From Antedon mediterranea (taxonomy: Eukaryota; Echinodermata; Crinoidea; Comatulida; Antedonidae): 64,000 nucleotides of DNA. The notes under the pieces were generated by a model. It was not told the origin of the DNA. It worked only from the letters and a program-made list of their open reading frames with translations, and searched no databases. The DNA is taken from assembly GCF_964355755.1 (NCBI RefSeq), contig NC_092677.1:17146101-17210100 (forward strand), read 5' to 3'. Positions 1 to 12,200 of the stretch are shown piece by piece. Numbering within the stretch: position 1 is the first letter of the stretch; each line of letters opens with the position of its first letter. The position numbers were made by a program, and so were the translations under genes.

Positions 1-764
1 TATATATAGTCGAGAACGCAACAACACTACTGCTAGGAGTTCCAGCAATTCGCAACCTTGGACTGATCCATGAGATACCAGGAACCTATAGTGTGAAAGC
101 AGTTGACGTCAATTCTCCAATTACAAAGGAGAAAATAAAGGAAGAATACCCAGGACTATTCAGAGGCCTTGGTAAATTAGACGGTGAATACACCATCAAA
201 CTGAAAGAAGATACCAAACCATTTTGCCTTACAACACCAAGAAGAATTGCCCTACCACTGCTTGAAAAGACAAAGGCAGAGTTAGAGAGGATGGTGCAAC
301 TTGAAGTTATCGAACCAATCGATGAACCAACCGACTGGTGCGCACCTATAGTTGTGGTGCCGAAGCAAAATGGAGATGTACGAATTTGTGTTGACTTAAC
401 GAAGCTGAATCAGTCAGTACGAAGAGAACTATATCATATGCCAAAGGTAGAAGAGACACTTGGTAAGGTGGCGAATGGAACAGTGTTCTCAAAACTCGAT
501 GCAAACTCGGGGTTTCACCAGGTGAAGCTGAGCCTAGAAAGCACAAAATTAACTACCTTCATTACACCTTTTGGGAGGTATGTGTTTAAACGTCTTCCTT
601 ATGGGATATCGTCAGCACCGGAGTACTTCCAAAAGCAGATGGACCGAGAGCTGAGAGGTCTAGAAGGTGTTGTATGTCATATGGACGACATTCTGATCAC
701 TGGCAGCAATCAGACAGACCACAACGGAACCGGCGAAGACCACGTTATTTGGATGAATATGTAA
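1..764 (+). CDS. Ty3/gypsy pol fragment (end of protease, reverse transcriptase), 5' partial
   Basis: The frame is open from the left edge (frame 3) to a stop at 764, so no start codon applies. The first residues read LLGVPAIRNLGL, typical of the C-terminal end of a gypsy-class aspartic protease. The reverse transcriptase (RT) follows: CAPIVVVPKQNGDVRICVD (about base 340), the motif-A region FSKLDANSGFHQ (about 490), FKRLPYGISSAPEYFQ (about 590) and the catalytic HMDD box (about 678). The wording is closest to Mag/K02A2.6-like elements as I remember them. The frame diverges after GSNQTDH and stops within about 15 codons. RNase H and integrase are missing, and only about 230 bp separate the stop from a candidate 3' LTR, so the copy is internally deleted and dead. 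It acted in retrotransposition, not in host function. Confidence 0.85.
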   Translation, partial: YIVENATTLLLGVPAIRNLGLIHEIPGTYSVKAVDVNSPITKEKIKEEYPGLFRGLGKLDGEYTIKLKEDTKPFCLTTPRRIALPLLEKTKAELERMVQLEVIEPIDEPTDWCAPIVVVPKQNGDVRICVDLTKLNQSVRRELYHMPKVEETLGKVANGTVFSKLDANSGFHQVKLSLESTKLTTFITPFGRYVFKRLPYGISSAPEYFQKQMDRELRGLEGVVCHMDDILITGSNQTDHNGTGEDHVIWMNM

Positions 765-991
765 CATCCTAATTTCATATGAACACTGATCTATAATCAC
801 TCACCAAAAATAAAAACACTGAACACTGATTTGATAATGAACAATATCGGACCTTTATTGAAACACAGATGGAAATTCAATGATTGACATGATCTTACTC
901 TAAATGTTAATTTGTGTTTAAAGTTAAAGTTTAGTTGCTGCGCGACTTAAAATTATAAAGCTGATTAATCAATCTCTAAGAAAAAGGGAGA

Positions 992-1154
992 TGTGGTAGT
1001 ATGCAATATCGATCTAGCGCCACCTAGCGGGGATCGAGAGAGGGTTTTAACATGGACGCGAGTCACGATAGTTGATATGTTGAATAAATGTTATTTGGAT
1101 TGTGTTTAACGGTAGTCCTATGTACGTCTGTTTGAGTACAGTGTAGCGACAACA
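992..1154 (+). repeat. candidate 3' LTR of the gypsy-like element
   Basis: A purine tract (GAAAAAGGGAGA, 980-991) sits directly before TGTGGTAGTATGC, which fits a polypurine tract followed by an LTR starting TG. A polyadenylation signal AATAAA lies at 1083-1088, and a CA suitable as the LTR end falls at 1153-1154. At about 163 bp the LTR would be short but possible for Mag-like elements. No second copy exists in the window to confirm the boundaries. Bases 1165-1190 look leader-like, so the right boundary is uncertain. Confidence 0.5.
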
Positions 1155-1338
1155 AACAAAACATAATAGTGGCAAGGGGCTGAAATGGACCAGACACATT
1201 AGGTTCTTACACACATCCAATTTGAACCGGAACTACAATAGTTCAAAATGCTTTGAACCTGTGCCAGTGACTTTGGTTTACAGCACTTCAGTCTAAACTG
1301 AAACACTTGTCTCTAAAAAAACAAATGTTCTTATATTA

Positions 1339-1998
1339 CAGGCCCGTATCCAGGTGGGGTGCGTTGGGTGCAGACGCACCCCCCCCCCCCACCCCCCAAG
1401 TCCCAAAAGGTCCACTATTTCCTCAATTGGTATTTTTTCTTGTCTTGTTTAACTAAAGACAATATCATTATATATATAAAAAATTTACATTATCAATGGT
1501 ATACAAACAAAAATATGTTAATATAAAATGAAAAAATACCGGTAATTAAATTACGGAATGTGAACTGACTACAAACTCGATATAAAACATGCGCAGTTGA
1601 TCATGTGACGACAAGCAATAGCTTAGCGCTTCATGTACGCGGTACGCGGTAAAGTGTTTGCTGGAAATACAGACAACCGGCGGTAAAGACGTGTCTGGAA
1701 ATACAGACACTATCGAATACGGTGCCAACTCAGACAGCGTCGTACGACGCTGTCTGATCGAGTTGGCCTTTAAACATCATGAAAGCGTTAAGTTCTGGTG
1801 TCCATCGTTCAACTAGCCTAAGCCACAACAAAGAGTCTTAAATCAGTCTTTAGAACGTCAAATAACGCAAATTTTGCCGGGGCCTTCGGCCCCTGGAACC
1901 ATGACCGGGGGCCCTTGGTGGCCCCCTGGCCCCCAGCCATTGTTGCTCGCTTCGCTCGCCCCCCCCCCCCCCCATTATAAATGCTGCATACGGGCCTG
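1339..1998. mobile_element. hAT-like non-autonomous transposon, 5-bp TSD
   Basis: The left end CAGGCCCGTATCCAG is matched in inverted orientation by the right end, which reads inward CAGGCCCGTATGCAG. The element is flanked on both sides by TATTA (1334-1338 and 1999-2003), a 5-bp target duplication. CAGG-type ends suit the hAT superfamily; 5-bp duplications are known for its hAT5 group. The inside has C-runs (1379-1398, 1959-1974) and a GC-rich block near 1880-1960, but no coding frame. Three other elements in the window share the 5-bp duplication. Confidence 0.65.
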
Positions 1999-2003
1999 TA
2001 TTA

Positions 2004-2811
2004 TCACCGTCCAGGGGAACTAGAGATACATTCTCCCTCTTTGACTATTATGAACTATTGTTTCAAATCTATTTTGAAAGCTTCCCAATTTAAAACATGT
2101 AACCACCACTACAATTAGGTATCCTATATGAACTTTATTCAATCATATAGAATGATCTAGTCAATGATTTATGCGTCTATATTGTTAAAACGTCACATGA
2201 AATCCTAATAAAAATCAAAGCGGCAAGTTTTCCACTCTAAAGTTTTATCTCAGATTGACCACACACAGACATGTCCTATGTTCATTATGTACAAGCACTT
2301 CTCAGTAACTGGTTTCAAGTTATCTTTCTTTCCAAATATTTACTACAATCAAATACAAAGTAGGTTGTTAATGCTAAGTGTAGATAAACTTTACATCATA
2401 TTCTGTCTGAAGTGTGACCCTATTAATCCTGCTACATTAAAGTTGTGTAATCAACTGTAAATTTAATGTACATTTAAAGAGTTAATGGGTTAATGAACTG
2501 TCTGTTATGACTGCCCAAGTAAACCCACCATGTAAGTGTGTTATTGTCAATCGTCGAGCCTTTACAACTATCATATAGCTGAAGCATTCTCTGTACATAG
2601 GCTATTACCTAGCTAGGCTAAATTTAGTTCCGATATATAATAACATTTCTAGTAGTAACTCTATAATAGAAAGAAAAATAGGGTAACTTTATAATCGTAT
2701 AGATATTACACTACACTGTACATTGGTGGCACGATGATTTGCCCTCGTGCAGGAGATCCATGCATTTAAAAAAAAAAGAAAAACTCAGGCAATAGGCCTA
2801 TAATTAAACAT
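2004..2811. other. AT-rich spacer, nothing recognised
   Basis: No coding frame of interest, RNA gene or terminal-repeat structure was seen. A short frame at 2278-2460 has no recognisable domain and looks like chance. Confidence 0.5.
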
Positions 2812-3445
2812 TTAAAGCCCCATTCCCTACGTTTTTTAGATCTAATTTAAGATCCCAAACTATATTTAATGTAAAAATAATACTATATGGTCCTATTGCG
2901 ATAACTTTTTTCGTCTTTAAACGGTTAAAAATGTGAAAAATAAATCGATTCTAATAATTATAGCGGCCCGCTATAAATCCCAAAATGCATTACGCGCGGA
3001 TTGATATTTTTGTTTTTCACCTGTAATTCGCCCACTTTTCGATCGATCGTGAAGCCAAAACAAATGGAAGACTCCTAACTTTTCAGCGAAAATACCGGGT
3101 TTTCCCCAATTTGTATCAACGGAGTCTGGCAAAAATAGAAAGACAATTAATGCAGCAATTATACAACGTCAGGCTAGGTATATAGCTAGCGTACGATGTT
3201 CGTACGTTATCGATGTTTACCAGCTAGGCCTACAAAACTAAGCCTAGCTAGGCTAGGCCTAAGACCGTCCACGAGAGGTCGATCGCCGCGAGCTACTTAG
3301 GTAGTGCATTGTTTCTCACTTTTTATCATAATTTACCATAAAACGTACATTTAAGACAAGGAATGACATGGTTTAATGTTTTTAAAGTGATATATATGTA
3401 TTAATTTCCAAAAAACGTCCAAAATTGCAGGGAAGGGGTCTTTAA
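2812..3445. mobile_element. 634-bp TTAA-flanked MITE, copy 1
   Basis: The left end reads TTAAAGCCCCATTCCCTACG and the right end, read inward, TTAAAGACCCCTTCCCTGCA, an imperfect inverted repeat. TTAA is present at both edges, which fits either a TTAA target duplication (piggyBac-like) or TTAA being part of the ends. The centre (about 3170-3270) is rich in short palindromes such as TAGCTAGCGTACG and CTAGGCTAGGCCTAG. There is no coding capacity. Copies at 8635 and 41357 are nearly identical by eye, so the family moved recently. Confidence 0.7.
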
Positions 3446-5753
3446 GTGTTCAAGGATAAACCCCTAAGTTCAACATTTGGAGTAATTGAGCACTATTGCT
3501 TAGTCAATCTTCCTAAAATGAACAGTTCATGACATGAAGAGCGCATGACAGCGATTGTAGTATTTTGTATTATGCTTAACCTGTTTATTCTACTAGGCCT
3601 ACCATTGAATCATACTCTTACTCACCCCACTCTCTTGACCTCTGAAACAACTCTCACTTCAAACTTCAAATCATTAACTTTTTACATGAGGTATTTCAAA
3701 TGTCTGAGCTTAGATTGACACCTGTCTGATTAATATTCACAGGTGGCCTTCATGTGTAACAGGTGATCATCTTATTAACATAAGTCCAGGTTGAACGAAC
3801 TGTTACATCAAATGAGTGATCTTGCTAGTCCCAAGTGTTCACTTGTTAATTATTTGAATTGTTCAACAGTAGTAACTATATTATATCCAAAACATGTGTA
3901 TGTATATTTTATATTTATGTAAAAGTAACTGGAGGGAATTGATCTTGCAAATGTTATTGTTAAAGTAATTCACTCTAATGTAAAGCGAAATGTAATGAAA
4001 TAAAGATAAGATTGGTAAACAAATTGTACTGCAATGAATTGCACCTAAACTAGTGAAAAACATTAAGTACAGTTGATTCCCTAAAATGTACAAATTAATA
4101 CCCATTTCCAACACCTGTGGCCAAAAAAGGCTGCATAGGTATAGCATTACTTTGTTTCTTATTCTGCATTCTAGTAACACTTACTCTCTATTTTAATGAA
4201 AACTGATGTTTATAAGCTCTTCCCAAAAACCATCTGTTGCTTTGTTGACAATGACAGACTAAGCTTGAAAGACCCATTCTCTGTTGATTCATGTTTCCCC
4301 ATGCCAAAAGGAAGTTTGTTTTCCGGTATTTGACTTTATTAACACCCCCAGCTTCTCTCCTCCATTGGGAAGTGTTTGAGCACAATGTCTCTCTTCCACT
4401 GGGATAGTGATTTGTGCACTGCTTCAATTGGACATGCATGGACACTGTTTATTCGTCCCTAGCTACATCTGCAGACAGACATTCATTTAAGTTCATAAAT
4501 AATAGTTTTTAGAAAAATAATACCACATTGACATTGACCTATTTACTTTGCTTAGGCTGTGTTCACACGTGGGACTTAATTCAAGACAAATCAATCCATG
4601 GATTGAAATACCAAGGTGTTCACATGAATCACATTAATTTCCCCTACAGGACACACAAAATATATCCCTTTAATAGGTCTGCCAACATAACATTGTAGGA
4701 GTTGGTTGTAGAATTAAAATATTCATTTATTTAATACCATCTTTAATGAGGATGGCAAATTCACTTCCAGTGAAGGAACTGACCATTAGGGCCCTCTGAT
4801 AAAACATATAAATACATACAAATATACAAGGTATTTGGCCATTTCTTGAAAGATGGGCCCATCTGAGCTAAATCCTTTCCCGAAAGTTATTCTGCTTTCG
4901 CTATTGTTTACCGTAGAGTCCCTCGTGTTGGACATCCATATTTAGTGTACACCCTTTAGGGGATACTTTATGTGCTATGTTGCACATAAAAGTCATGATT
5001 ACCTATTCTATTATAGAATACCATTTCTATTATAGAATATATTATTTTTATCATGAATTTGCTTGAGAACAATTTTCATTTTATATAAACAATATATATG
5101 TGTGTGTTGTCTACCAATACCTACCACATAAACTATATTTTCAAAGAGGTGGCCAATAAAAAACTTAGGAATATATGACTGTTTTATTACAGTTTTGGGA
5201 AGAGACCTACTTCTCTAAGATAGAATCCATGAAAAAATCTCATAAAGTTTACATAATTGAAAAATTAAATTAAGTCCTGAATACTATCATTTATTTAACT
5301 GTAAATTGTGCATGAAGAAACCATGCCCAACTCTGACATAACTGTATATAAAAATGCTGTTGTCCCTCATTCGTTTCATAGAAAAGTGTCTGTTTAATAG
5401 GAGTGTCCTTCTGTCCCAAAGGGGAGTTCTACAGTAATGTGAAAATTAATGGGATATATAAATGCACCAACTAATTTTCACCAACATATGATATAATCTG
5501 AACAATATTCTTTTCTGAAAAGAAGAAATTGGTTTCATTTCATAAATCAGAAAAGACGACCTACTTTGCTGACATTGAAATTTGGTACATATCAAGTTAT
5601 CAGTGGAGGGATGTAGTTGATACCCTTTTACCCAGGGTGCTTATAAATCTATTTGTTTCATGTTATATTTATTGAATAATTCAGTTGGTATCTCCAGAGA
5701 GAATCAAACATGCACCTCTATTTTCTGTATAGCACAAAAATGTTTGTCTCTAT
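3446..5753. other. AT-rich intergenic or intronic stretch
   Basis: No gene was recognised. Open frames on the minus strand at 3881-4180 and 4188-4445 have low-complexity, domain-free translations. A sequence at 4555-4590 (GGCTGTGTTCACACGTGGG) resembles a MITE terminus, but I found no partner end. Near 5395-5435 the reverse complement resembles the CTGTAGAAC ends of Tc1/pogo-type MITEs. Confidence 0.4.
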
Positions 5754-6085
5754 GGCCATGTCTCTGCTGCCAGAGAAAAATATGGTAAAATATGGTATTT
5801 ATAAATTCATACCATATTGTGAGTACCCGTATCTGCTGCAAATAACAAATACCGTATATTTTGATTTTCTGTAAGCTTTTTACACATGGATGGATAATCA
5901 TACAAAAGTAAGGAACAACATCACAACATTTGCAAATAATCTGTTGGGAGGGAAACAAATATACTGCTTTCACAGTCTTTCTCTGTTTGCACACCCCATA
6001 CTCACCTTTAATTTTTGCTAATATCTTTCTAAATCTGGCTGTATTTTTATACCCTATTTTGAGGATATGCAGCAGAAACAGGCCC
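5754..6085 (-). mobile_element. TACGGTAT-family element, short copy with Myb/SANT relic
   Basis: The left end GGCCATGTCTCTGCTGCC and the right end, read inward (GGGCCTGTTTCTGCTGC), form the same imperfect inverted repeat seen at 42870 and 50742. Subterminal sequence has ATATGGTA and ATACCGTATATT repeats. Minus-strand translation near 5980-6050 contains RFRKILAKIKGEYG, matching HIYKDISKKIKQEYG in the 42870 copy: a helix of a Myb/SANT-like DNA-binding domain. The remainder of the domain is degraded. No target duplication is clear. It looks like an internally deleted PIF/Harbinger-type derivative; the superfamily call is inference. Confidence 0.55.
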
Positions 6086-6136
6086 AATATTGTAATGGCA
6101 CTGTGGTTGTTTTTATTTCAATATTATGTAAAGATA

Positions 6137-6215
6137 CAAGACCACTGTGGTTTTGGTGGTTGATGCTTTAATACCAATACCAGAGTCATTGGTTCAAACC
6201 GTGTCCACTACTCAA
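6137..6215 (+). repeat. degenerate tRNA-derived SINE head
   Basis: TGGTGGTTGATGC resembles a tRNA box A and GGTTCAAACC (about 6192) matches box B, with spacing normal for a tRNA-derived RNA polymerase III promoter. The intervening CCAGAGTCATT fits SINE heads. The downstream body is not recognised and no A-rich tail was found, so this is a weak, old copy. Confidence 0.4.
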
Positions 6216-6754
6216 ATGCTCAACTGAGACTTTAGAGGGTATGGATTTCCCATCCTGTAATTGATGAATCATGTATGCTGTTGGATGGTGTTAAAATCGT
6301 TTTTCACCGGATATTCTCTTTCTAGCCCTACAACACCCTTAGGGGTAACTTTGTGGCAACCTTAGGAGGTGCCAAGGTCAAATATGTCTGGAGGGTGTAG
6401 AAACCCCTAAAAATACCCTTCTCATTTTGAAAGGGTTTTTTTCTAAATATAAAGTTATGTTTTCAAGCACCTAATATGAGAACTAGACAGGTAAAGCCTC
6501 AACCATTCTTTTATTTGAATCAAAACAAGTACTTTCTCATATTCCAAATGATAGGCCTAGTTAAACTAAAATAATAAAATGTGTTCTTCACAACTGAACC
6601 AAAGGGTATTTTTTAGGTGAACCTTTTACCATAAAAAATAAATCACTGTTGGTCCCCCTAACAATATATCATACCTATCAACCCTTGCTTCTGGTATTAA
6701 GATCAATTTAATTTGAATATAAACTAGGTTAATTGAAAACAATATATAATATAA

Positions 6755-8318
6755 CTAGACATGTAACTCGTCACTTTGACGAGTTTGGTTATCCGCCGCG
6801 CAAGTGGTGCAACATTAACATTAAGGGGATAGGTTGAGGACAAAAGGAAGTGTTCACGTTGGCATTATGACCTGAACTGAAGAATATGATATGTTGTTAT
6901 TGCTGAATTTTATTATTTAAATTCATATATAGTATACACAGTATAATCTGTATCCATATCACATACAGTGTAGAATAGGTGAAATTACGGGACCCGCTAT
7001 TTATTGCAATTTTTAACATGTTGACGGTTTTAAAATGAAACGCGAAGGTAGCAATTCCGAAAGGAAATTATCTCAGCAACAACGTATTAGCGTGTAGAAG
7101 AAATTTGAATACGTGAAATATTGACGCGCGCTCTTTTAAATGTAATGAATTATGACGCAAAAGGTGAAAATACGACTTTTTTTATTTAACTGGCCATATG
7201 ATGACGTCACAACATCCGATTGGCAACATTTTTACATAATTTCGTATCTACAATCCAATAGCTTCCAGAAAAAGTTTTAATCGTGATTATCACATTTTAT
7301 TCTTACGAGCTATAACAGATTAAAATTTACTGTAAAGATGAAATTGATGCCACACGTGATTTAAATTTTTAGGCATGATGACGTCAAAAAAATTAAAATA
7401 TTTTTTACTCATGCGAAAGATAGTTGATTGACCCAGACAATATCAAAATCGGGGTGAAAATGAAAAACGGATAAGTGGAGATGCGCTCTATTCAATGTGA
7501 TGAGCTATGACGAAAGATACAAAAATCCTAAATTTTATATTCGCGTGGCCATACGATGACGTCACAATGTCTGGTTAGCCATATTAATACCTGATCCGAT
7601 ATCTACAACTCATCTACTTCCAGAATATGCCATCCATAAAAAGTTGACCGTCTAGTTTAGAAATTACGACTGTTTAAAAAAAGGCATATTTTAAACGAAT
7701 TTTTTAACCTTTTCATAAGAAACGCGCGCAAATTGTCCAATTCGACGTGCTCGTATGACGTATCTTTAAGTCGAAATTGTTTAACATTTTGTAAAATTAC
7801 TAGAAAAGGCTGGAAAAACATAAATCACGCGAAAAAAATACGTTTTCAATGCTACGTGCGCACCGCACACGTAAAAATGTGCGCACGCGTGGGAATTTTT
7901 GACATGCTTAAAACGACATGAAACGCGTAGAAAGTTGATTAGAAATTAATTTTGCGCATTTTGAAATTTTAAATGCGCGTGCGCGCGTAACTTTGTGTAA
8001 AACACGGAATCTTTTTTCAACAGAAAGTTAGCGCATGATATAAATTAAACTTTTGCAAAGTTTCAAGTTGAAATGTTATTTGGTTGTCGAGCTATGTTAA
8101 ATACGACAAAATCGTTAAATCGCGCGTAAGTCACGTTGCGCAATTGTAAACGTCATGAAAAGCTTCGCTTGACGACGTTACGTAAATGTCAATATGTTAA
8201 GATAGTTACCGAAATGTTATGTTTGCGAGTTTTAGAGAAAAGCGTTACACAAAAATCATACAGAATGATTTCGTACAATCACAAGAGGTTATCCTGCAAC
8301 TTCGTTGCGGATAACCAA
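6755..8318 (-). mobile_element. Helentron/HINE-like unit, single inverted copy
   Basis: Read on the minus strand it starts TTGGTTATCCGC (8318-8307), continues into a GCAGGATAACC partner of the head hairpin, and ends with the palindrome AACTCGTC...GACGAGTT followed by ACATGTCTAG-type sequence, with CTAG at 6755-6758. Head TTATCCGC and tail GCGGATAA form inverted repeats, with the tail copy placed before the terminal hairpin. This is the asymmetric arrangement known from Helentrons and their non-autonomous HINEs. The body matches the 59142-64000 array throughout and carries CG-rich purine/pyrimidine alternations (CGCGCGCACGCGCG-like). No replication or helicase coding was seen. Confidence 0.6.
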
Positions 8319-8634
8319 TAACACATAATATTAATTTGTACAAATATGGTATGAGAAAGTGTGGGACAGTTGTAAATCATATTTATAATTGAGAGCTGTC
8401 TAGCCTGGGTCACCTCTAGACTAGAGGTCCTGAGATTTACAGAAAAATGTCAGAGAATGATGTATAAAGTTGCCCATGGCATTGTTTTTGTCCTGTCCTC
8501 CATGTAAAATGTTTATCCATCTCTAGAAGGTGAGTGATGAATTTGTAGAAAACCTTGAAAAATTAGAACACCTTAACCTAATATTATATTTGACCTATTA
8601 AACAATTGAAAACATAATTCTAAATTCTATAATA

Positions 8635-9268
8635 TTAAAGCCCCATTCCCTACGTTTTTTAGATCTAATTTAAGATCACAAACTATATTTAATGTAAAAA
8701 TAATACTATATTATCCTATTGCGATAACTTTTTTCGTCTTTAAACGGTTAAAAATGTGAAAAATAAGTCGATTCTAATAATTATAGTGGCCCGCTATAAA
8801 TCCCAAAATGCATTGCGCGCGGATTGATATTTTTGTTTTTCACCTGTAATTCGCCCACTTTTCGATCGATCTTGAGGCCAAAACAAATGGAAGACTCCTA
8901 ACTTTTCAGCGAAAATACCGGGTTTTCCCCAATTTGTATCAACGGAGTCTGGCAAAAATAGAAAGACAATTAATGCAGCAACTATACAACGTCAGGCTAG
9001 GTATATAGGTAGCGTACGATGTTCGTACGTTACCGATGTTTACCAGCTAGGCCTACTAAACTAAGCCTAGCTAGGCTAGGCCTAAGACCGTCCACGAGAG
9101 GTCGATCGCCGTGAGCTACTTAGGTAGTGCATTGTTTCTCACTTTTTATCATAATTTACCATAAAACGTACATTTAAGACAAGGAATGACATGGTTTAAT
9201 GTTTTTAAAGTGATATATATGTATTATTTTCCAAAAAACGTCCAAAATTGCAGGGAAGGGGTCTTTAA
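8635..9268. mobile_element. 634-bp TTAA-flanked MITE, copy 2
   Basis: It is nearly identical by eye to the copy at 2812, in the same orientation and of the same length, with TTAA at both edges (8635-8638, 9265-9268). It differs at scattered single bases, for example TCACAAAC for TCCCAAAC near the left end. It lies about 315 bp to the right of the inverted Helentron-like unit. Confidence 0.7.
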
Positions 9269-12200
9269 ATTAAGGTGTTTGTTTTGAATTTTTATTTCGA
9301 CACATTCCTTGATAGCCTAGTTTGTATAGTGGCAAATCCTTTATAGATATCCTTTATATGTTCTACAGTAATTTTCTTCTAACTGTTAATATGTTCACCT
9401 AACTCATCATGGTGACAAGTTCAAATCTAGTTGTAAATAATGAATGGCAGGTACATTAGTCCTGCATGTTCAGAACAAAATATCTTCAATTTATCTCAAC
9501 AGGTGCTGGTGTTGCTCAAGGCATTAAAGTTTTCTAAACCTTCTTAAAAGCGCATGTTTTGTTGTCTCTGAGATTATATTACAAGGGAAAAAATTATTAA
9601 AATATGTAAAATTAAATCCACAGGCAATCCTGTTGTTTTTACCCATTAAATTATGAATTTGAGGTCACAATGTCACATGATATTTGATGTTTATTTGGCA
9701 GGTGATTGAAAGATATGGACATTTGTTTACAAAATAAAAATATTATAGTTATTGTAGAGGCTAATATGTTGTTTGTTCCAATTAGCATAGCCCTAGGTGT
9801 TTTTAGGGTTTGTGAAAACAACATTGTTTATGCTTCTCCTTTTTGCAACAACTTTTTCCTTATAACTTTTTGCCAACAACCCTATCATAGATGGGCTATC
9901 ATAAGTTTATTTACATTACATTTTATTTAAATCTGACATCGTAGTTAGGAAGTTTCCACTTTATGTTGTTAAATTCAATATCAATTTTATCAAGTGTGAG
10001 ATACCATGTTTCCATTATAATGATAACATTTACGAACAAGGGGGCAAGGGCAGATCACCTCATTTCATTTTATATGACATATGGTGCATTTCCTCTTATA
10101 GAAATATACTGCCATTGTCAATGCAAATAGGACATTATAATTTTCATTATTTATCCATTGATCATCACCATTTTGATTCAAGTTTTTAGTTGGTGCCTGG
10201 ATGGATATCCCTATCCCTATTCAAAAATTTATAAATGATGACATATCAAAATGAAGCAAACACTCGAAAAAGATAATTGGCTCAGCAAGAACATATTATA
10301 CATAATCTTCTATTACTAATTATTATAGTACATTCACTTGTACTGTGTATTGATAATGTTTATGAATTCTCCAGGTTTTGCTTGTAATATTATTTTTAAA
10401 AAATACACTTTAATTTAATATTTAAAAGTATAATTCAGTTTTGGGTGCTCTGGTTCTTTACCCATTGTCAACGTTGCACAAATAATGCTTAGCTATCTGC
10501 ATGACATGATTCCTAGGGGGAGGTGAAGGGGAAACACTTAAATAAGCATGTTCACACCTGTACGCAACTCACAGATTAGTCTCCAACCTAGATACTTAAG
10601 TATAAACAATGTGGACTAAAATAATAAACAGTTTCAGGAATTATGCCCACGGCATAGATACTTGTGATGTCATTTTAAAAATGCGATGCTTACTTATTCA
10701 GACGTTTAACCAATCAGATGCCTGTGGTTTGCAATTGTAACAGTTACAATTTACAGTATATCTCTACAGTTGTTCAAAATGTGATGCATGGATGTCGCCC
10801 TCTATGGCAATTTTAATCATGTATGCACTGTACATAATATTGACTTGACACATGAAGCAACGTTTTAGTATACCATGTAATACATGAACTTGTTCAAATT
10901 ACGGACACGGTGCATACAAATTACTGAAATTTTCTATCCACTACAGAAAATTATTTATTGTGTCTACTGAAAATTAAAATTATAGCGAGTTAATAGTGAG
11001 TTTAATGTTAAAATCACTGATTTCACAACATTTTGATAGTAGGAAATTGTATACATCCTGTCTCTTTACTGCCTCTTCATTCTTCTCTGCCAAATATTAC
11101 AGTACTAAACATGCTCATACTTTTTACTTGGGGTACCCAAGTCTAGGACTCTCTCGTCTTCTCCTCTTCCATCCGACCCTTTTGAGTAAAAAGTGCAATA
11201 AAGTACTACTCCTCCCTTATTCGTTGTAGTATTGAGCTGGAATTTGGCATGAATATACTACAGGGACATGTCCTCAAAGCTATAGAGCCGGATGTTTAAA
11301 TTTTAAACCGGATGCAGCCATATGACGTCTCAAAAATGGTACCGTATAGCCGTATAAACTATTTAGTAGCGAGGTTATTGATGTGTATGTGACGTCACAT
11401 CCCGTCTTGTGACGTCATTACAGCTTCTTTTGCTGTACCCCGAGTATCGCACATTTATGCTTGTAGTAAATTACCATTACTTGCATGTGTTTAACATTAC
11501 AATTGATATTTATCTTGCTTTACACTGGGCAATGCCTTCCCCTCTTGTTGGTATGTCATAAACATACAAATATTGTAGAGTAGTATCCAGTTCCCTCACC
11601 TCACAAAAGTGCAAAGAAAGGAAAGAACAAAAATTGCAGTAGACTTTACTAACAACTAAAGGAACTTTTTAAAATGTGAACTCCTGGGATTATTTATATT
11701 ATTATTAATGTTTTTCTCCAAATTGTTCAGACAACTATAAAATCAGAGCCAATGTCAAAAATACATTTTTGATAAAAGCGTATTTATATTTTCTTGAAAA
11801 ATAGCAGTTATGACAAGCAGACATAAATAATAAATGTTGTAGAAAGAATTGTCTACTCCAAGAAATTTGAACATGAATATCTGGCAAAAAGTCAAGATCA
11901 ATTTTTAATGTAATAACAGAGTTAATGTTCTTAGTGAAAATATAGTTTTTATAAACTTTGGTAATATGAAAGTACGCTGTAGGTAGGTTTTGACTGCTGA
12001 ATTTGTATTTTATTTTATACACTTTTTAATTAAAACAAAATTGTATTTACATTATCTGTAACATTTTTTTTTTTTTAATTATTTGATGATCACATTTTTT
12101 ATGTCTTTATTTATTTATTTTAAGTTTAAAGGATTTTTTAAATTATTGTAATTTTAAGTTGTGTTTATGGTAAACAATAAACATGCGGTATTGTTGTATT

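Noticed and set aside
4555-4625. GGCTGTGTTCACACGTGGG as a MITE end
   Set aside because: No inverted partner or target duplication could be found nearby.
5704-6087. 127-codon minus-strand open frame as a host gene
   Set aside because: It coincides with a TACGGTAT-family element; the recognisable part is a transposon Myb/SANT relic.
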